From the NCBI RefSeq assembly GCF_000826185.2, contig NZ_LN648873.1, forward strand, positions 143,282-207,281: DNA of 64,000 nt, written 5' to 3'. Shown piece by piece: positions 20,041 through 28,736 of this stretch. Origin of the DNA: Microbacterium gorillae (GTDB lineage: Bacteria; Actinomycetota; Actinomycetes; Actinomycetales; Microbacteriaceae). How positions within the stretch are numbered: position 1 is the stretch's first letter; each line of letters begins with the position of its first letter. A program made the position numbers and the translations under genes. The notes beneath the pieces are model-generated. The model had not been told where the DNA came from. It saw only the letters and a list, made by a program, of their open reading frames with translations, and did not search any database.

Positions 20041-20751
20041 CTACGCGAGCGGTTCGATCAGCTCGGGCCCGTTGTTGCGCACGTTGCCGACGGCGGTCGA
20101 GACCGGGCGAAGCTCGAGGCGTTCGGTGAGCTCGGGGGCGGCGTCCACGGCGGCGTCGAGAATGTCGCGGGCGTAGTCCACGGTGGGGTCGAGCCAGGCG
20201 TCGGCGTAGTCGGCGTCGACGAACACCGGCATCCGGTCGTGGATCTCGGCGAGGGGGCCGGCCGCGTCCCGGGTGAGGATCGTGAAGCTGAGGGTCCAGC
20301 GGGTCGGATCGTCCGCCGCCTTGGACGGGTCCTTCCACCATTCGTACAGGCCGGCGAAGAACAGCGGTGACTCGTCCGCCGGGCGGATGAAGTAGGGCTG
20401 CTTGCCTTCGGGCGTGGTGTTCCACTCGTAGTAGCCGGTCACGGGGATGACCGCGCGACGGTTCTCGAATGCGCCTCGGAACATCGGCTTGTCCTCGAGC
20501 TCCTCGGACCGGGCGTTGAACGCGCGCGCGCCCATCTTCGGGTCCTTCGCCCACGGCGGGATGAGGCCCCAGCGCGCGCCCTCCAGACGTCGGGTCGGTG
20601 GCTCGGTCTTGGCCGAGTCCAGCACGATCGCGGCACGATCGGTCGGCGCGACGTTGTAGGAGGGGGCGGGCAGGTCGTCACCGACCAGGTCCACCCGCAG
20701 CACCGAGACGAGCTCGGATCCGACTTCGGCCACGACGAAACGTCCGCACAT
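20041..20751 (-). CDS. SRAP/HMCES-family abasic-site processing protein
   Basis: This 236-residue protein is of the SOS-response-associated peptidase family, which forms a covalent thiazolidine link to abasic sites in single-stranded DNA. Cys2, the residue that becomes the N-terminal nucleophile after Met removal, is present (MCGRF). The conserved YNVAPTD, GYYEWN (Glu) and IHDRMPV (His) motifs are all seen. The length is standard. It converges on ctaF across a strong terminator and is followed on its own strand by nothing in the same operon. No LexA box was recognised upstream. Family assignment is certain; the E. coli homologue is YedK. Confidence 0.94.
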   Translation of the reverse strand: MCGRFVVAEVGSELVSVLRVDLVGDDLPAPSYNVAPTDRAAIVLDSAKTEPPTRRLEGARWGLIPPWAKDPKMGARAFNARSEELEDKPMFRGAFENRRAVIPVTGYYEWNTTPEGKQPYFIRPADESPLFFAGLYEWWKDPSKAADDPTRWTLSFTILTRDAAGPLAEIHDRMPVFVDADYADAWLDPTVDYARDILDAAVDAAPELTERLELRPVSTAVGNVRNNGPELIEPLA

Positions 20752-20789
20752 GAGGCCAGCCTACGGCGTGGGTCGGACAGCGTCGGTCG

Positions 20790-21809
20790 TCAGCGCGTGA
20801 CGCCGTTCTCCTGGAGCTGCTCCAGAAGACCTGCGCCGTCGGACGCGCTCACCCATGGCACCGGCGCGTGGTCGTCCACGAGCGTGCGACCGCCCGCGAG
20901 GACCGCCTCGGTCGGGGACAGTCGACGGATCGCGACCGCGGCGACGTTGTCCGGATGCTCCTGCGCGAACGCCGTGTAGATGGCGTCGTCGTGCTGACCG
21001 TCATCGCCGATCAGCAACCAGCGGATGTTCGGGAACTCGGCGGCGAGCCGACGCAGGTTGTCCTGCTTGTGGTCCTGGCCGCTGCGGAACATGCGATCGT
21101 GCGTGGGCCCCCAATCGGTCAGGAGCAGGCTGCCGGGGGGAAACAGGTGGCGCTGCTGGAACCGCGTCAGCGTGGGCGCGATGTTCCAGGCCCCGGTGGA
21201 GAGATAGATCATCGGCGCGCCCGGGTGCGTACGCATCAACCGGTCCATGAGGACGGCCATCCCGGGCACCGGCAGACGCGCGTGCTCATCGACGACGAAG
21301 GAGTTCCAGGCGGCGACGAAGGGTCGAGGCAGGGCGGTCACCATCACGGTGTCGTCGATGTCGCTGACCACGCCGAAACGGACATCGTCCGCGACGATGA
21401 ACACCTGGGCGTCCACGGCCGCGCCCTCCACCGCCATTCGCACGGTCTGCCACCCGGGTTCCAGACGAGCCGGGATCACCTGGTCGAGCACACCGCCGCG
21501 GTCCGTGACCAGCTCGTGCACGTCACCGCCGACCGTGACCGTCACCTGTGCGAAGCCGACCGGAATCCCGAGGAAGCTCCGCCAGCCGCGGACGCTCGCG
21601 TACTCGCCGCTGGCCGTGCGTGGCCGGGGTGGAACGATCAGCACCCGGCCGAGGACCCGGACCCATGACGTGCTGCCGTATCCGGGGAACGGGGTGATCG
21701 TTGCGCGCTTGCTGTGGGCCCGCGCGCGCCGCTCACGCCACGCGTGGTACTGGTACTCGACGCGTGCGAGCGGGTGGATCCGGGGTTTCGGGTCGGATGC
21801 GGAGGCCAT
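20790..21809 (-). CDS. App1-like (DUF2183) phosphatidate phosphatase family protein
   Basis: This 339-residue protein has a HAD-like C-terminal domain. The signature DIDDTVM (residues around 176-182) holds the nucleophilic and acid-base aspartates. It is followed by YLSTGAWN, the TDWGPTHD segment, and LIGDDGQHDDAIY for metal binding. Yeast App1 with the same domain dephosphorylates phosphatidate. The N-terminal 130 residues are a beta-rich domain. The ATG at 21809 was chosen because the longer open frame upstream overlaps the DedA gene. It lies 44 bp downstream of DedA on the same strand, so both may act on membrane lipids; that link is inference. Confidence 0.9.
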   Translation of the reverse strand: MASASDPKPRIHPLARVEYQYHAWRERRARAHSKRATITPFPGYGSTSWVRVLGRVLIVPPRPRTASGEYASVRGWRSFLGIPVGFAQVTVTVGGDVHELVTDRGGVLDQVIPARLEPGWQTVRMAVEGAAVDAQVFIVADDVRFGVVSDIDDTVMVTALPRPFVAAWNSFVVDEHARLPVPGMAVLMDRLMRTHPGAPMIYLSTGAWNIAPTLTRFQQRHLFPPGSLLLTDWGPTHDRMFRSGQDHKQDNLRRLAAEFPNIRWLLIGDDGQHDDAIYTAFAQEHPDNVAAVAIRRLSPTEAVLAGGRTLVDDHAPVPWVSASDGAGLLEQLQENGVTR

Positions 21810-21853
21810 CGGCTCCAGTCTGTCACGTTCCGCGCGGTCCGCACCGCCGCCGG

Positions 21854-22501
21854 TCAGTGGTCGTCGGCCTCGAGGTGGTGACGCTCGTTGCGCTCGATGA
21901 TCTTCTTCGTGACGAACACCCCGAGCAGGAACAGCACGATGATGCCGACGAAGATGTACCCGGCGCCGTGGATCTGGTCGCCGAGCTGGCGGTAGGACCC
22001 GGCCGCGGTCGCGGCCACGGTGACGTACAGCGCTGTCCAGATCGCGCAGGCGGGCAATGTCCAGGCCAGGAAGCGGCGGTACGAGTAGCCCGCCATTCCG
22101 GCCGTGAGCGGGACGAGCGAGTGCAGGACCGGCAGGAATCGGGACAGGAAGATCGCCGGGCCGCCACGGCGGGCGAGGTAGCGGTCCGCCCGCTCCCAGT
22201 TGTGTTCGCCGATCTTGCGACCGAGCCAGGACGACCGGATCCACGGACCCAGCCAGCGACCGAGGAAGAAGCCCACCGTCTCACCGATGAGCGCACCGGC
22301 GATCACCCCGATGGCGAGGACGATGCCCTCCGGGACGGAGGCGACGCCGGTGGCGGCGACGATGACGATCGTGTCGCCGGGAACCACGAGACCGACCAGG
22401 ACGCTCGTCTCCAGCATGATCGCGATGCCGGCGATCACGGTGCGCAGGACCGGGTCGACGGCCTGCACCCACTGCAGTACGGCATCGACGAACTCAGTCA
22501 C
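21854..22501 (-). CDS. DedA-family membrane protein
   Basis: This 215-residue integral membrane protein belongs to the DedA/SNARE-associated family, whose members include lipid scramblase-like flippases for undecaprenyl phosphate. The core motif is present: the ETVGFFLGRWLGPW stretch followed by FLSRFLPVLHSLVPLTAGMAGYSYRRF, with the conserved acidic and basic residues. About five hydrophobic helices are visible. The C-terminus is charged (KKIIERNERHHLEADDH). It precedes the App1-like gene by 44 bp and is divergent from pabB. The 141 bp between it and pabB hold only the pabB -10 box as far as can be seen. Confidence 0.92.
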   Translation of the reverse strand: MTEFVDAVLQWVQAVDPVLRTVIAGIAIMLETSVLVGLVVPGDTIVIVAATGVASVPEGIVLAIGVIAGALIGETVGFFLGRWLGPWIRSSWLGRKIGEHNWERADRYLARRGGPAIFLSRFLPVLHSLVPLTAGMAGYSYRRFLAWTLPACAIWTALYVTVAATAAGSYRQLGDQIHGAGYIFVGIIVLFLLGVFVTKKIIERNERHHLEADDH

Positions 22502-22642
22502 AGGGGAAGCCTAGGTCACGCCCGCCCGGCGAGCCTGTGCGGTCGGCGGGAATCGCGCCCCACCCGCGTGCGGCGGCATCGGTCTCGATCAGGAAGGCGT
22601 CGCGCCTCGTTCATCCGGGTCGGCGCACCCTAGGCTGAGGGC

Positions 22643-24024
22643 GTGGCCGCACCCGATCCCGTGATCCGGCACGAGCGCTGGATCGAGCCCGAGGCGGTGT
22701 TCCTCGCGCTCGCCGCCGACGTCCCGGACTTGTTCTGGCTGGACGCCGGTGCGGAGGCCTCGCACGGGTGGAGCTTCATCGGCGCCGGGGCGCGCGCCAC
22801 GTTGGACATGGTGGCCGCGACCGGGCTCGGCGGCCCGGCCGAGCCCGCCGGCCCGCTCGCCGGCGGCAGCGTGGGCTGGCTCGACTACGAGCTCGGTGCC
22901 CGCGCGATGGGGCTGGATGCCGAGCGGGACCCGGACGCGTCCCGCTGGATCCGCGCGGACCGCGTCGTGGCGTTCGATCACGCCAACCGTGTCCTGCACA
23001 CGCGCGGAGACGTGGAGCGCCTCCTCGCCGCCGGTGACCCCGGGCCGGTCCCGCCCGCCCCGGATCGCGGGACCGCCGTCGGACGGGTCTCGGCCCGCCG
23101 GCCCGCCGCGCCCCTCCCACGCGCGGGGCCGGGGCGCGCCCCCCCGCCGCCGGTGCCCCCGGGCCGGTCCCGCCCGCCCCGGATCGCGGGACCGCCGTCG
23201 GACGGGTCTCGGCCCGCCGGCACGCCGCGCTCATCGCCGCGTGTCGCGAGCGGATCCGACGCGGCGACGCATATCAACTCTGTCTCACGACGCGGTTCAC
23301 GGTTCCCGGCGAGCACGACGAGCTCGCCGTCTACCGTCGGCTGCGCGCGGCCGCGCCCTCGCACCACGGTGGGTTCATCCGCATCGGGGACACGTCGATG
23401 CTGAGCGTGAGTCCGGAGCTGTTCCTGCACGCTGAGGGGGGACTGCTCACCACCCGCCCGATCAAGGGCACGCGACCGCGGGGCACGGACATCAGCGAGG
23501 ACGCGCGCCTGGGCGCCGAGCTGCTGGCCAGCGAGAAGGAGCGTGCCGAGAACGTCATGATCGTCGACCTCATGCGCAACGACCTGGCGCGCGTATGCGA
23601 TCCGGCGACGGTGCGCGTGACCGCCCTGTGGCAGGTGGAGACCTATCCGACCGTGCACCAGCTGGTCAGCACCGTCGAGGGACGGGCCGAGCCCGGGCTC
23701 ACGGTGGGGGAGCTGTGGGACGCGACGTTCCCGGCCGGCTCCATGACCGGTGCCCCGAAGCTGTCCGCGATGACGATCCTGGCGGAGCTGGAGGAGGAAC
23801 CGCGGGGAGTGTTCGCGGGATGCTTCGGTTGGGTCTCGGACGCCGGAGCCCTGGATCTGGCGATGGTGATCCGGACGATCGTCATCGAGCCCGGCGCGGC
23901 GCACGTCGGAGCCGGCGGGGGCATCACCTGGGGGTCGGTGGCGACCGAGGAGGTCACCGAGGTCGGGATCAAGGCCCGGACCCCGCTGGCGGCGCTGGGA
24001 GCAGCGCGGCCGGACGGCTGGTGA
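22643..24024 (+). CDS. pabB: Aminodeoxychorismate synthase component I, broken by a probable assembly duplication
   Basis: The enzyme converts chorismate to 4-amino-4-deoxychorismate for folate synthesis. Residues 1-133 are in frame from GTG 22643, six bases after TAGGCT. The chorismate-binding core is in another frame from 23161 and contains all key motifs: CRERIRRGDAYQLCL, IKGTRPRG, SEKERAENVMIVDLMRNDL, VHQLVSTVEG and FPAGSMTGAPKLSAM. The two frames are separated by a 119-bp imperfect repeat. Removing 119 bp leaves exactly 421 codons in one frame, so the native gene is almost certainly intact and 420 residues long. No pabA or pabC is adjacent. TrpE is a weaker alternative identity. Confidence 0.9.
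23026..23219. repeat. 119-bp offset imperfect duplication inside pabB
   Basis: Bases 23026-23100 recur at 23145-23219 with one mismatch (A at 23038 region versus C). The offset is 119 bp, which is not a multiple of three. After the first copy the sequence continues as a degraded, A/T-poor version of what follows the second copy; 57 of the 60 bases from 23101 to 23160 are G or C. Only the second copy leads into real pabB sequence. This looks like a bad read end or mis-joined contig rather than a biological repeat. Confidence 0.85.
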
Positions 24025-24089
24025 GAGCGCGGTAACCTGGATGGATGCGTCCGTGTGGCGCCCATCGCTTTCATCTCGTGAGGTTGTCC

Positions 24090-26645
24090 GTGACTGAGAA
24101 CACGTCGCCCGAAGCCGTCGTCGACACGGCCTTCGATCCGCATGCCATCCAGCAGAAGTGGCAGGCCGCCTGGGCCGAGGCGGACCCGTTCCGCGCCGGT
24201 GGCGACGATGACCCCCGTCCGCGCAAGTACATCCTCGCGATGTTCCCGTACCCCTCCGGCGACCTGCACATGGGTCACGCCGAGAACTACCTCTACTCGG
24301 ACATCGTGGCGCGCTTCTGGCGTCACCGTGGCCACAACGTCCTGAACCCGATCGGGTGGGACTCCTTCGGCCTGCCCGCGGAGAACGCCGCCATCCTGCG
24401 CGGTGCGGACCCCAAGGTGTGGACCTACGACAACATCGCCCAGCAGAAGGCGGCGTTCCAGGCGTACGGCGTGAGCTTCGACTGGTCGCGAGAGCTGCAC
24501 ACGTCCGACCCGGAGTACTACCACTGGAACCAGTGGCTGTTCCAGAAGCTGCACGAGCGGGGGCTGGCCTACCGCAAGGAGAGCGCGGTCAACTGGTGCC
24601 CGGTCGATCAGACCGTGCTGGCCAATGAGCAGGTCGTCGACGGCCACTGTGAGCGCTGCGGTGCCGCCGTGGTCAAGAAGAAGCTGACGCAGTGGTACTT
24701 CAAGATCACCGATTACGCCGACCGCCTGCTGGATGACCTGAACCAGCTGGAGGGCTCCTGGCCGTCGAAGGTGCTGCAGATGCAGCGCAACTGGATCGGC
24801 CGGTCCACCGGTGCGGACATCGACTTCGTCATCGAGGGACGCGAGGAGAAGATCAGCGTCTTCTCCACCCGCCCGGACACGCTGCACGGCGCCACCTTCA
24901 TGGTCGTCGCTCCCGACTCCGACCTGGCCGCCGAGCTGGCCGCCGGGGCGTCCAACGAGGTGCGGATGCGCTTCCAGGCCTACCTGGAGGAGGTCGGCCG
25001 GACGTCAGAGATCGACCGTCAGTCCACGGATCGCCCGAAGACCGGAGTCTTCCTGGAGCGGTACGCCGTCAACCCGGTCAACGGCGAACGCCTGCCGATC
25101 TGGGCCGCGGACTACGTCCTGGCCGACTACGGTCACGGTGCCGTGATGGCCGTGCCCGCGCACGATCAGCGTGACCTGGACTTCGCCCGCGCGTTCGATC
25201 TGCCCGTCCGGGTCGTCGTCGACACCACCGCATCGGCCACCGGCGTCATCCGGGTGATCGATCCGGACGCCGAGATCGTCGAGCTGGACTCGATCGATCC
25301 CGCGAAGACCGGTGTCGCGCTCACCGGTGAGGGACGCCTGATCAACTCCGGGAAGCTGGACGGCCTGAGCAAGCGCAACGCCATCGCGCGCGTCATCGCG
25401 CAGCTGGAGGACGCCGGCACCGGTCGCGCGACGACCACGTTCCGGCTGCGGGACTGGCTGATCTCGCGCCAGCGGTTCTGGGGCACGCCGATCCCGATGA
25501 TCCACACCGACGACGGCCGTATCGTGCCGGTCCCCGAGGACCAGCTGCCGGTCACCCTGCCGAGCGCGGAGGGCCTGGATCTGAAGCCGAAGGGCACTTC
25601 GCCCCTGGGGGCCGCCACCGAGTGGGTCACGACCGTGGACCCGGAGACAGGCGAGCCGGCGCGACGGGATCCGGACACGATGGACACCTTCGTGGACTCG
25701 TCCTGGTACTTCCTGCGCTTCCTGAACCCCAACAGTGACGTCGAGGCGTTCAGCCCCGAGCAGGCGCGTCGCTGGGCACCGGTGGATTCCTACGTCGGAG
25801 GCGTCGAGCACGCCATCCTGCACCTGCTGTACGCGCGCTTCATCACCAAGGTGCTCTATGACATGGGCCTGGTGGAGTTCACGGAGCCCTTCTCGCGCCT
25901 GATCAACCAGGGCATGGTGATCCTGGACGGCGCGAAGATGTCCAAGTCCAAGGGCAACCTCGTGCTGTTCAACGAGGAGCTCCAGGCGGAAGGTGCCGAT
26001 GCGCTGCGCGTCGGCCTGGCCTTCGCCGGTCCGGTGGAGGATGACAAGGACTGGAAGGACGTCTCGACCACGGGCGCCCACAAGTTCCTGGCCCGCGCCC
26101 TCCGCATCGCGCACGACGTCACGAGCGCCCCGGACGTGGTCTGGGCCGACGGTGACACGGCCCTCCGTCGCGTCACGCACAAGCTGTGGGCGGACGCCCC
26201 GGGCCTGGTCGAGCAGACGAAGTTCAACGTCGTCGTCGCCCGCCTGATGGAGCTGGTCAACGCCACCCGCAAGACGATCGACTCCGGCGCCGGTGCCGCC
26301 GACCCCGCGGTCCGTGAAGCCGCCGAGGCCGTGGCGCTGGTCCTGGACCTGATCGCCCCGCACACCGCGGAGGAGATGTGGCAGGTGCTCGGACGCGAGC
26401 CCTTCGTCGGCCTGGAGCAGTGGCGGACGGCCGACCCGTCTCTGCTGGTCGAGGACGACGTCACCGCCGTCGTGCAGATCGACGGCAAGGTGCGCTCGTC
26501 GCTGTCCGTGTCCGCGAAGATCTCGCCCGAGGAGCTGGAGGCGCTGGCCCGCGCCGATGAGAAGGTGCAGCGCTCCCTCGGCGACCGCGAGATCGTTCGC
26601 GTCATCGTTCGCGCCCCGAAGATCGTGAGCTTCGCCACGAAGTGA
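24090..26645 (+). CDS. leuS: Leucyl-tRNA synthetase
   Basis: This class I synthetase of about 851 residues charges tRNA-Leu. The HIGH-type motif is [16 protein letters not shown], and KMSKS is present exactly ([10 protein letters not shown]). The CP1 editing domain lies between about residues 220 and 420 ([19 protein letters not shown] and the [12 protein letters not shown] region). The C-terminal anticodon and VxR-type domains are complete. GTG 24090 follows GAGG (24080-24083). An in-frame ATG at 24045, seven bases after TAACCT (24033-24038), would add 15 residues and fits the leaderless pattern of the window, so the start is not settled. It is monocistronic and closed by a hairpin. Confidence 0.96.
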   Translation: MTENTSPEAVVDTAFDPHAIQQKWQAAWAEADPFRAGGDDDPRPRKYILAMFPYPSGDLHMGHAENYLYSDIVARFWRHRGHNVLNPIGWDSFGLPAENAAILRGADPKVWTYDNIAQQKAAFQAYGVSFDWSRELHTSDPEYYHWNQWLFQKLHERGLAYRKESAVNWCPVDQTVLANEQVVDGHCERCGAAVVKKKLTQWYFKITDYADRLLDDLNQLEGSWPSKVLQMQRNWIGRSTGADIDFVIEGREEKISVFSTRPDTLHGATFMVVAPDSDLAAELAAGASNEVRMRFQAYLEEVGRTSEIDRQSTDRPKTGVFLERYAVNPVNGERLPIWAADYVLADYGHGAVMAVPAHDQRDLDFARAFDLPVRVVVDTTASATGVIRVIDPDAEIVELDSIDPAKTGVALTGEGRLINSGKLDGLSKRNAIARVIAQLEDAGTGRATTTFRLRDWLISRQRFWGTPIPMIHTDDGRIVPVPEDQLPVTLPSAEGLDLKPKGTSPLGAATEWVTTVDPETGEPARRDPDTMDTFVDSSWYFLRFLNPNSDVEAFSPEQARRWAPVDSYVGGVEHAILHLLYARFITKVLYDMGLVEFTEPFSRLINQGMVILDGAKMSKSKGNLVLFNEELQAEGADALRVGLAFAGPVEDDKDWKDVSTTGAHKFLARALRIAHDVTSAPDVVWADGDTALRRVTHKLWADAPGLVEQTKFNVVVARLMELVNATRKTIDSGAGAADPAVREAAEAVALVLDLIAPHTAEEMWQVLGREPFVGLEQWRTADPSLLVEDDVTAVVQIDGKVRSSLSVSAKISPEELEALARADEKVQRSLGDREIVRVIVRAPKIVSFATK

Positions 26646-26660
26646 CCTTTGAGCAGCGCA

Positions 26661-26687
26661 GAGGCCCCCGGATCCGTTCGGGGCCTC
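26661..26687 (+). terminator. leuS terminator hairpin
   Basis: GAGGCCCC (26661-26668) pairs with GGGGCCTC (26680-26687), 15 bp after the leuS stop. The top strand continues GTGCGTTT. Confidence 0.7.
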
Positions 26688-26778
26688 GTGCGTTTCCGGG
26701 TTGACCTTGTCCCTGGGGGAGAATGAACGCTGGTCATCGAGCCGCTGAGAGACAGCGGCCGTGACGAGACGAGGACCC

Positions 26779-27786
26779 ATGCCGCGGATGCCGATCGGGG
26801 AGTTCGCCGGACGGACGGGCCTGACGCCCAAAGCGCTGCGCCTGTATGACGAGCTCGATCTGCTCGCCCCCGCCCGGACGGACCCGTTCACCGGCTACCG
26901 GTTCTACGACGAGGCGCAGCTCGAGCCCGCCCGGCTCATCGCGGCGCTGCGGGGGATCGGCATGCCGCTGACCCGGATCCGCGCCGTCGTCGAGGCGGCG
27001 CCGGGCGTCCGCGCGACGCTGGTGGAGTCGTACTGGCGACAGGTCGAGGCGGACACCCGTTCGCGTCGCACACTGGTCCACGGCATCGTCACGAGACTCC
27101 GGGAGGAGATCGAGATGAACACCGAGAACACACCGCGCACGCGCGTGGCCACGGTTGTGGGCCAGGGCGCGCGAGCGATTCAGCAGGACGCGATCCGGGT
27201 CGGCATGCACTCGTGGGCCGTCGCCGACGGCTTTCACCAGGGCGTCGGTGGCGCGACCGCGATCGGGGCCCTGGGGGATCTTCCTCTCACGTCTGCGGAC
27301 GAGGTGGACGCCGCCTTCCGACGCGCCGGTGACGCCTTCGCCGGGGCGGACGACGAGGGCAGCACCCTGACCGTGCTCGCTCTGACGGGGCAGAACGCCA
27401 CGATCGGACACCTCGGCGACTCGCGGGTCAGCCTCCTGCGCGACGGCGAGCTGCGCGCTCTCACGCGGGACCACACCGAGGTCGCCGCGCTCGTGGAGTC
27501 GGGATCCCTCACCACCGAGGAAGCGCGTCTGCACCCGCGCCGAGCGATGCTGAATCGCGCGCTCGGCTCGGGGCTCGCGGCGGATCCGGACCTGAGCGTC
27601 GTGCCGGTCCGATCCGGGGACCGTTTCGTCCTCACCACGGACGGCGTGCATGCGCTGTTCTCCTCAGCCGAGCTCTGCGCGCTGCTGGACGGCGATGCGG
27701 ACGAAGCGGCGGGGGCGATCACGGCCGCGGTCGAGTCCGCGGGTGCCCCGGACAACTACGCGGCGATCATCGTCGACGTGCTCTGA
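26779..27786 (+). CDS. MerR-type DNA-binding domain fused to a PP2C protein phosphatase
   Basis: This 335-residue protein has an unusual domain pair. Residues 4-70 are a MerR winged helix (IGEFAGRTGLTPKALRLYDELDLLAP..GYRFYDE), and residues 75-112 are the usual MerR dimerisation helix. Residues 120-335 form a complete small PP2C phosphatase with metal-binding Asp137 (QQDAI), Asp150 (VADG), Asp288 (TTDG) and Asp325-Asn326, plus HLGDSR and the LTRDHT motif. The effector-sensing part of a MerR protein has been replaced by a Ser/Thr phosphatase. ATG 26779 follows GAGGA closely; GTG 26761 and ATG 26788 are alternatives. An ideal internal ribosome-binding site precedes Met113. No kinase partner is adjacent; the next gene is an APH-like kinase. 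Confidence 0.88.
   Translation: MPRMPIGEFAGRTGLTPKALRLYDELDLLAPARTDPFTGYRFYDEAQLEPARLIAALRGIGMPLTRIRAVVEAAPGVRATLVESYWRQVEADTRSRRTLVHGIVTRLREEIEMNTENTPRTRVATVVGQGARAIQQDAIRVGMHSWAVADGFHQGVGGATAIGALGDLPLTSADEVDAAFRRAGDAFAGADDEGSTLTVLALTGQNATIGHLGDSRVSLLRDGELRALTRDHTEVAALVESGSLTTEEARLHPRRAMLNRALGSGLAADPDLSVVPVRSGDRFVLTTDGVHALFSSAELCALLDGDADEAAGAITAAVESAGAPDNYAAIIVDVL
27102..27117 (+). promoter_or_regulatory. Internal ribosome-binding site and in-frame ATG before the PP2C domain
   Basis: GGAGG (27102-27106) is followed after eight bases by ATG (27115-27117) in the same frame as the fusion protein. Initiation here would yield a free phosphatase of 223 residues beginning MNTENTPRT, exactly at the domain boundary. 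Confidence 0.55.
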
Positions 27787-27795
27787 TGACCTCGC

Positions 27796-27835
27796 CCGCG
27801 CGGGTCCGGCCTTCGTGCGTTCCGGACCCGCGCGG
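27796..27835 (+). terminator. Terminator after the MerR-PP2C gene
   Basis: A 14-bp arm CCGCGCGGGTCCGG (27796-27809) pairs perfectly with 27822-27835 around a 12-nt loop. It begins 10 bp after the stop codon and separates this gene from the kinase gene. Confidence 0.72.
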
Positions 27836-27904
27836 CAGCACACGCGTCCGAACAGGGCGGTGGAGGACCCGCTGCGGGGACGTCCACCGTGACAGGATGA
27901 GCGG

Positions 27905-28715
27905 GTGGTGGTGAGTGGCGAACCCGACCTGGAACCGATGCTCCGGTGGGCTTCCCGCTGGATCGGCGAGACGCTGGACGTGACGCCTCTGGTCGGCGGG
28001 TGGACCTCCACCATGCTGAAGCTCTCGGGCACCGAGGCCACGGCCGTCTGCCGAATGATGACGCGCGAACCGTGGCGAACTCACGGCGAAGCCCTCACCA
28101 CGCGCGAGCACGACGTGCAGCACCTGCTCGCGCGCACCGCGGTACCGGCGCCGCGCACGATCGCGCTCGACGCGACCGGGGTGCAGTGCACCGTTCCCAC
28201 GCACCTGATGAGTCTCCTGCCCGGGAAAGTGGAGATCGATCGCACGGACCCCGCTTCCCTCGACATGCTCGCCGCGATGCTCGCGGACATCCACGCCGTG
28301 ACCCCGACGATCCCGGTGCGGGACTACCAGTCGTGGGTGTGGGAGGCGAAGTACGTCGTGCCGGCCTGGTCCGCTCACCCCGATCTCTGGTCGGCGGCAT
28401 TCGATCTGCTCCGCGCCGAGCGACCGCCCGCCCCCGATCGAACGTTCCTGCATCGCGACTTCCAACCTCGAAACGTCCTGTGGCAGGACGGGCGCATCCG
28501 CGGGGTGGTCGACACATCTCTCCCTGCACCACGGGCCGGCGGTGGGGGCGGCGTTCGCCCGGTCGTACACCGCGTTGACCTCAGTCGCGCCGGAGCCCTA
28601 CCTCGACGTGATGGACATCGTCGGCAACCTCCCGGCACCGGGCCGGGACTCGCTGATCGAGGACCGGTCGCAGCTGGAGAACCTCGAGGCCCGGCTGAGG
28701 GCCGTGCTCGGCTGA
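27905..28715 (+). CDS. Aminoglycoside-phosphotransferase-like kinase, broken by an internal deletion
   Basis: The frame from GTG 27905 (six bases after CAGGAT) encodes an APH/choline-kinase fold: LVGGWTSTMLKL for nucleotide binding, then FLHRDFQPRNVLW with the catalytic Asp, then GRIRGVVD, where the next residue should be Trp at the metal-binding Asp. At 28513 the homology stops. It resumes in another frame near 28514-28520 with LSLHHGPAVGAAFARSYTAL and continues to a clean stop at 28713-28715 (LEARLRAVLG). About 15-25 residues, normally the segment after VVDW, are missing, and the deletion must be 3n+2 bases long. Total remaining length is about 270 codons against about 290 expected. The substrate is unknown. 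It is probably intact in the organism. Confidence 0.8.
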
Positions 28716-28736
28716 ACGGCGGCACGATCGGGTGCG

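Noticed and set aside
23042..23219. A genuine tandem repeat or phase-variable switch in pabB
   Set aside because: The repeat is imperfect with a degraded GC-only spacer, and removal of exactly one unit restores the gene; a misassembly is the simpler reading.
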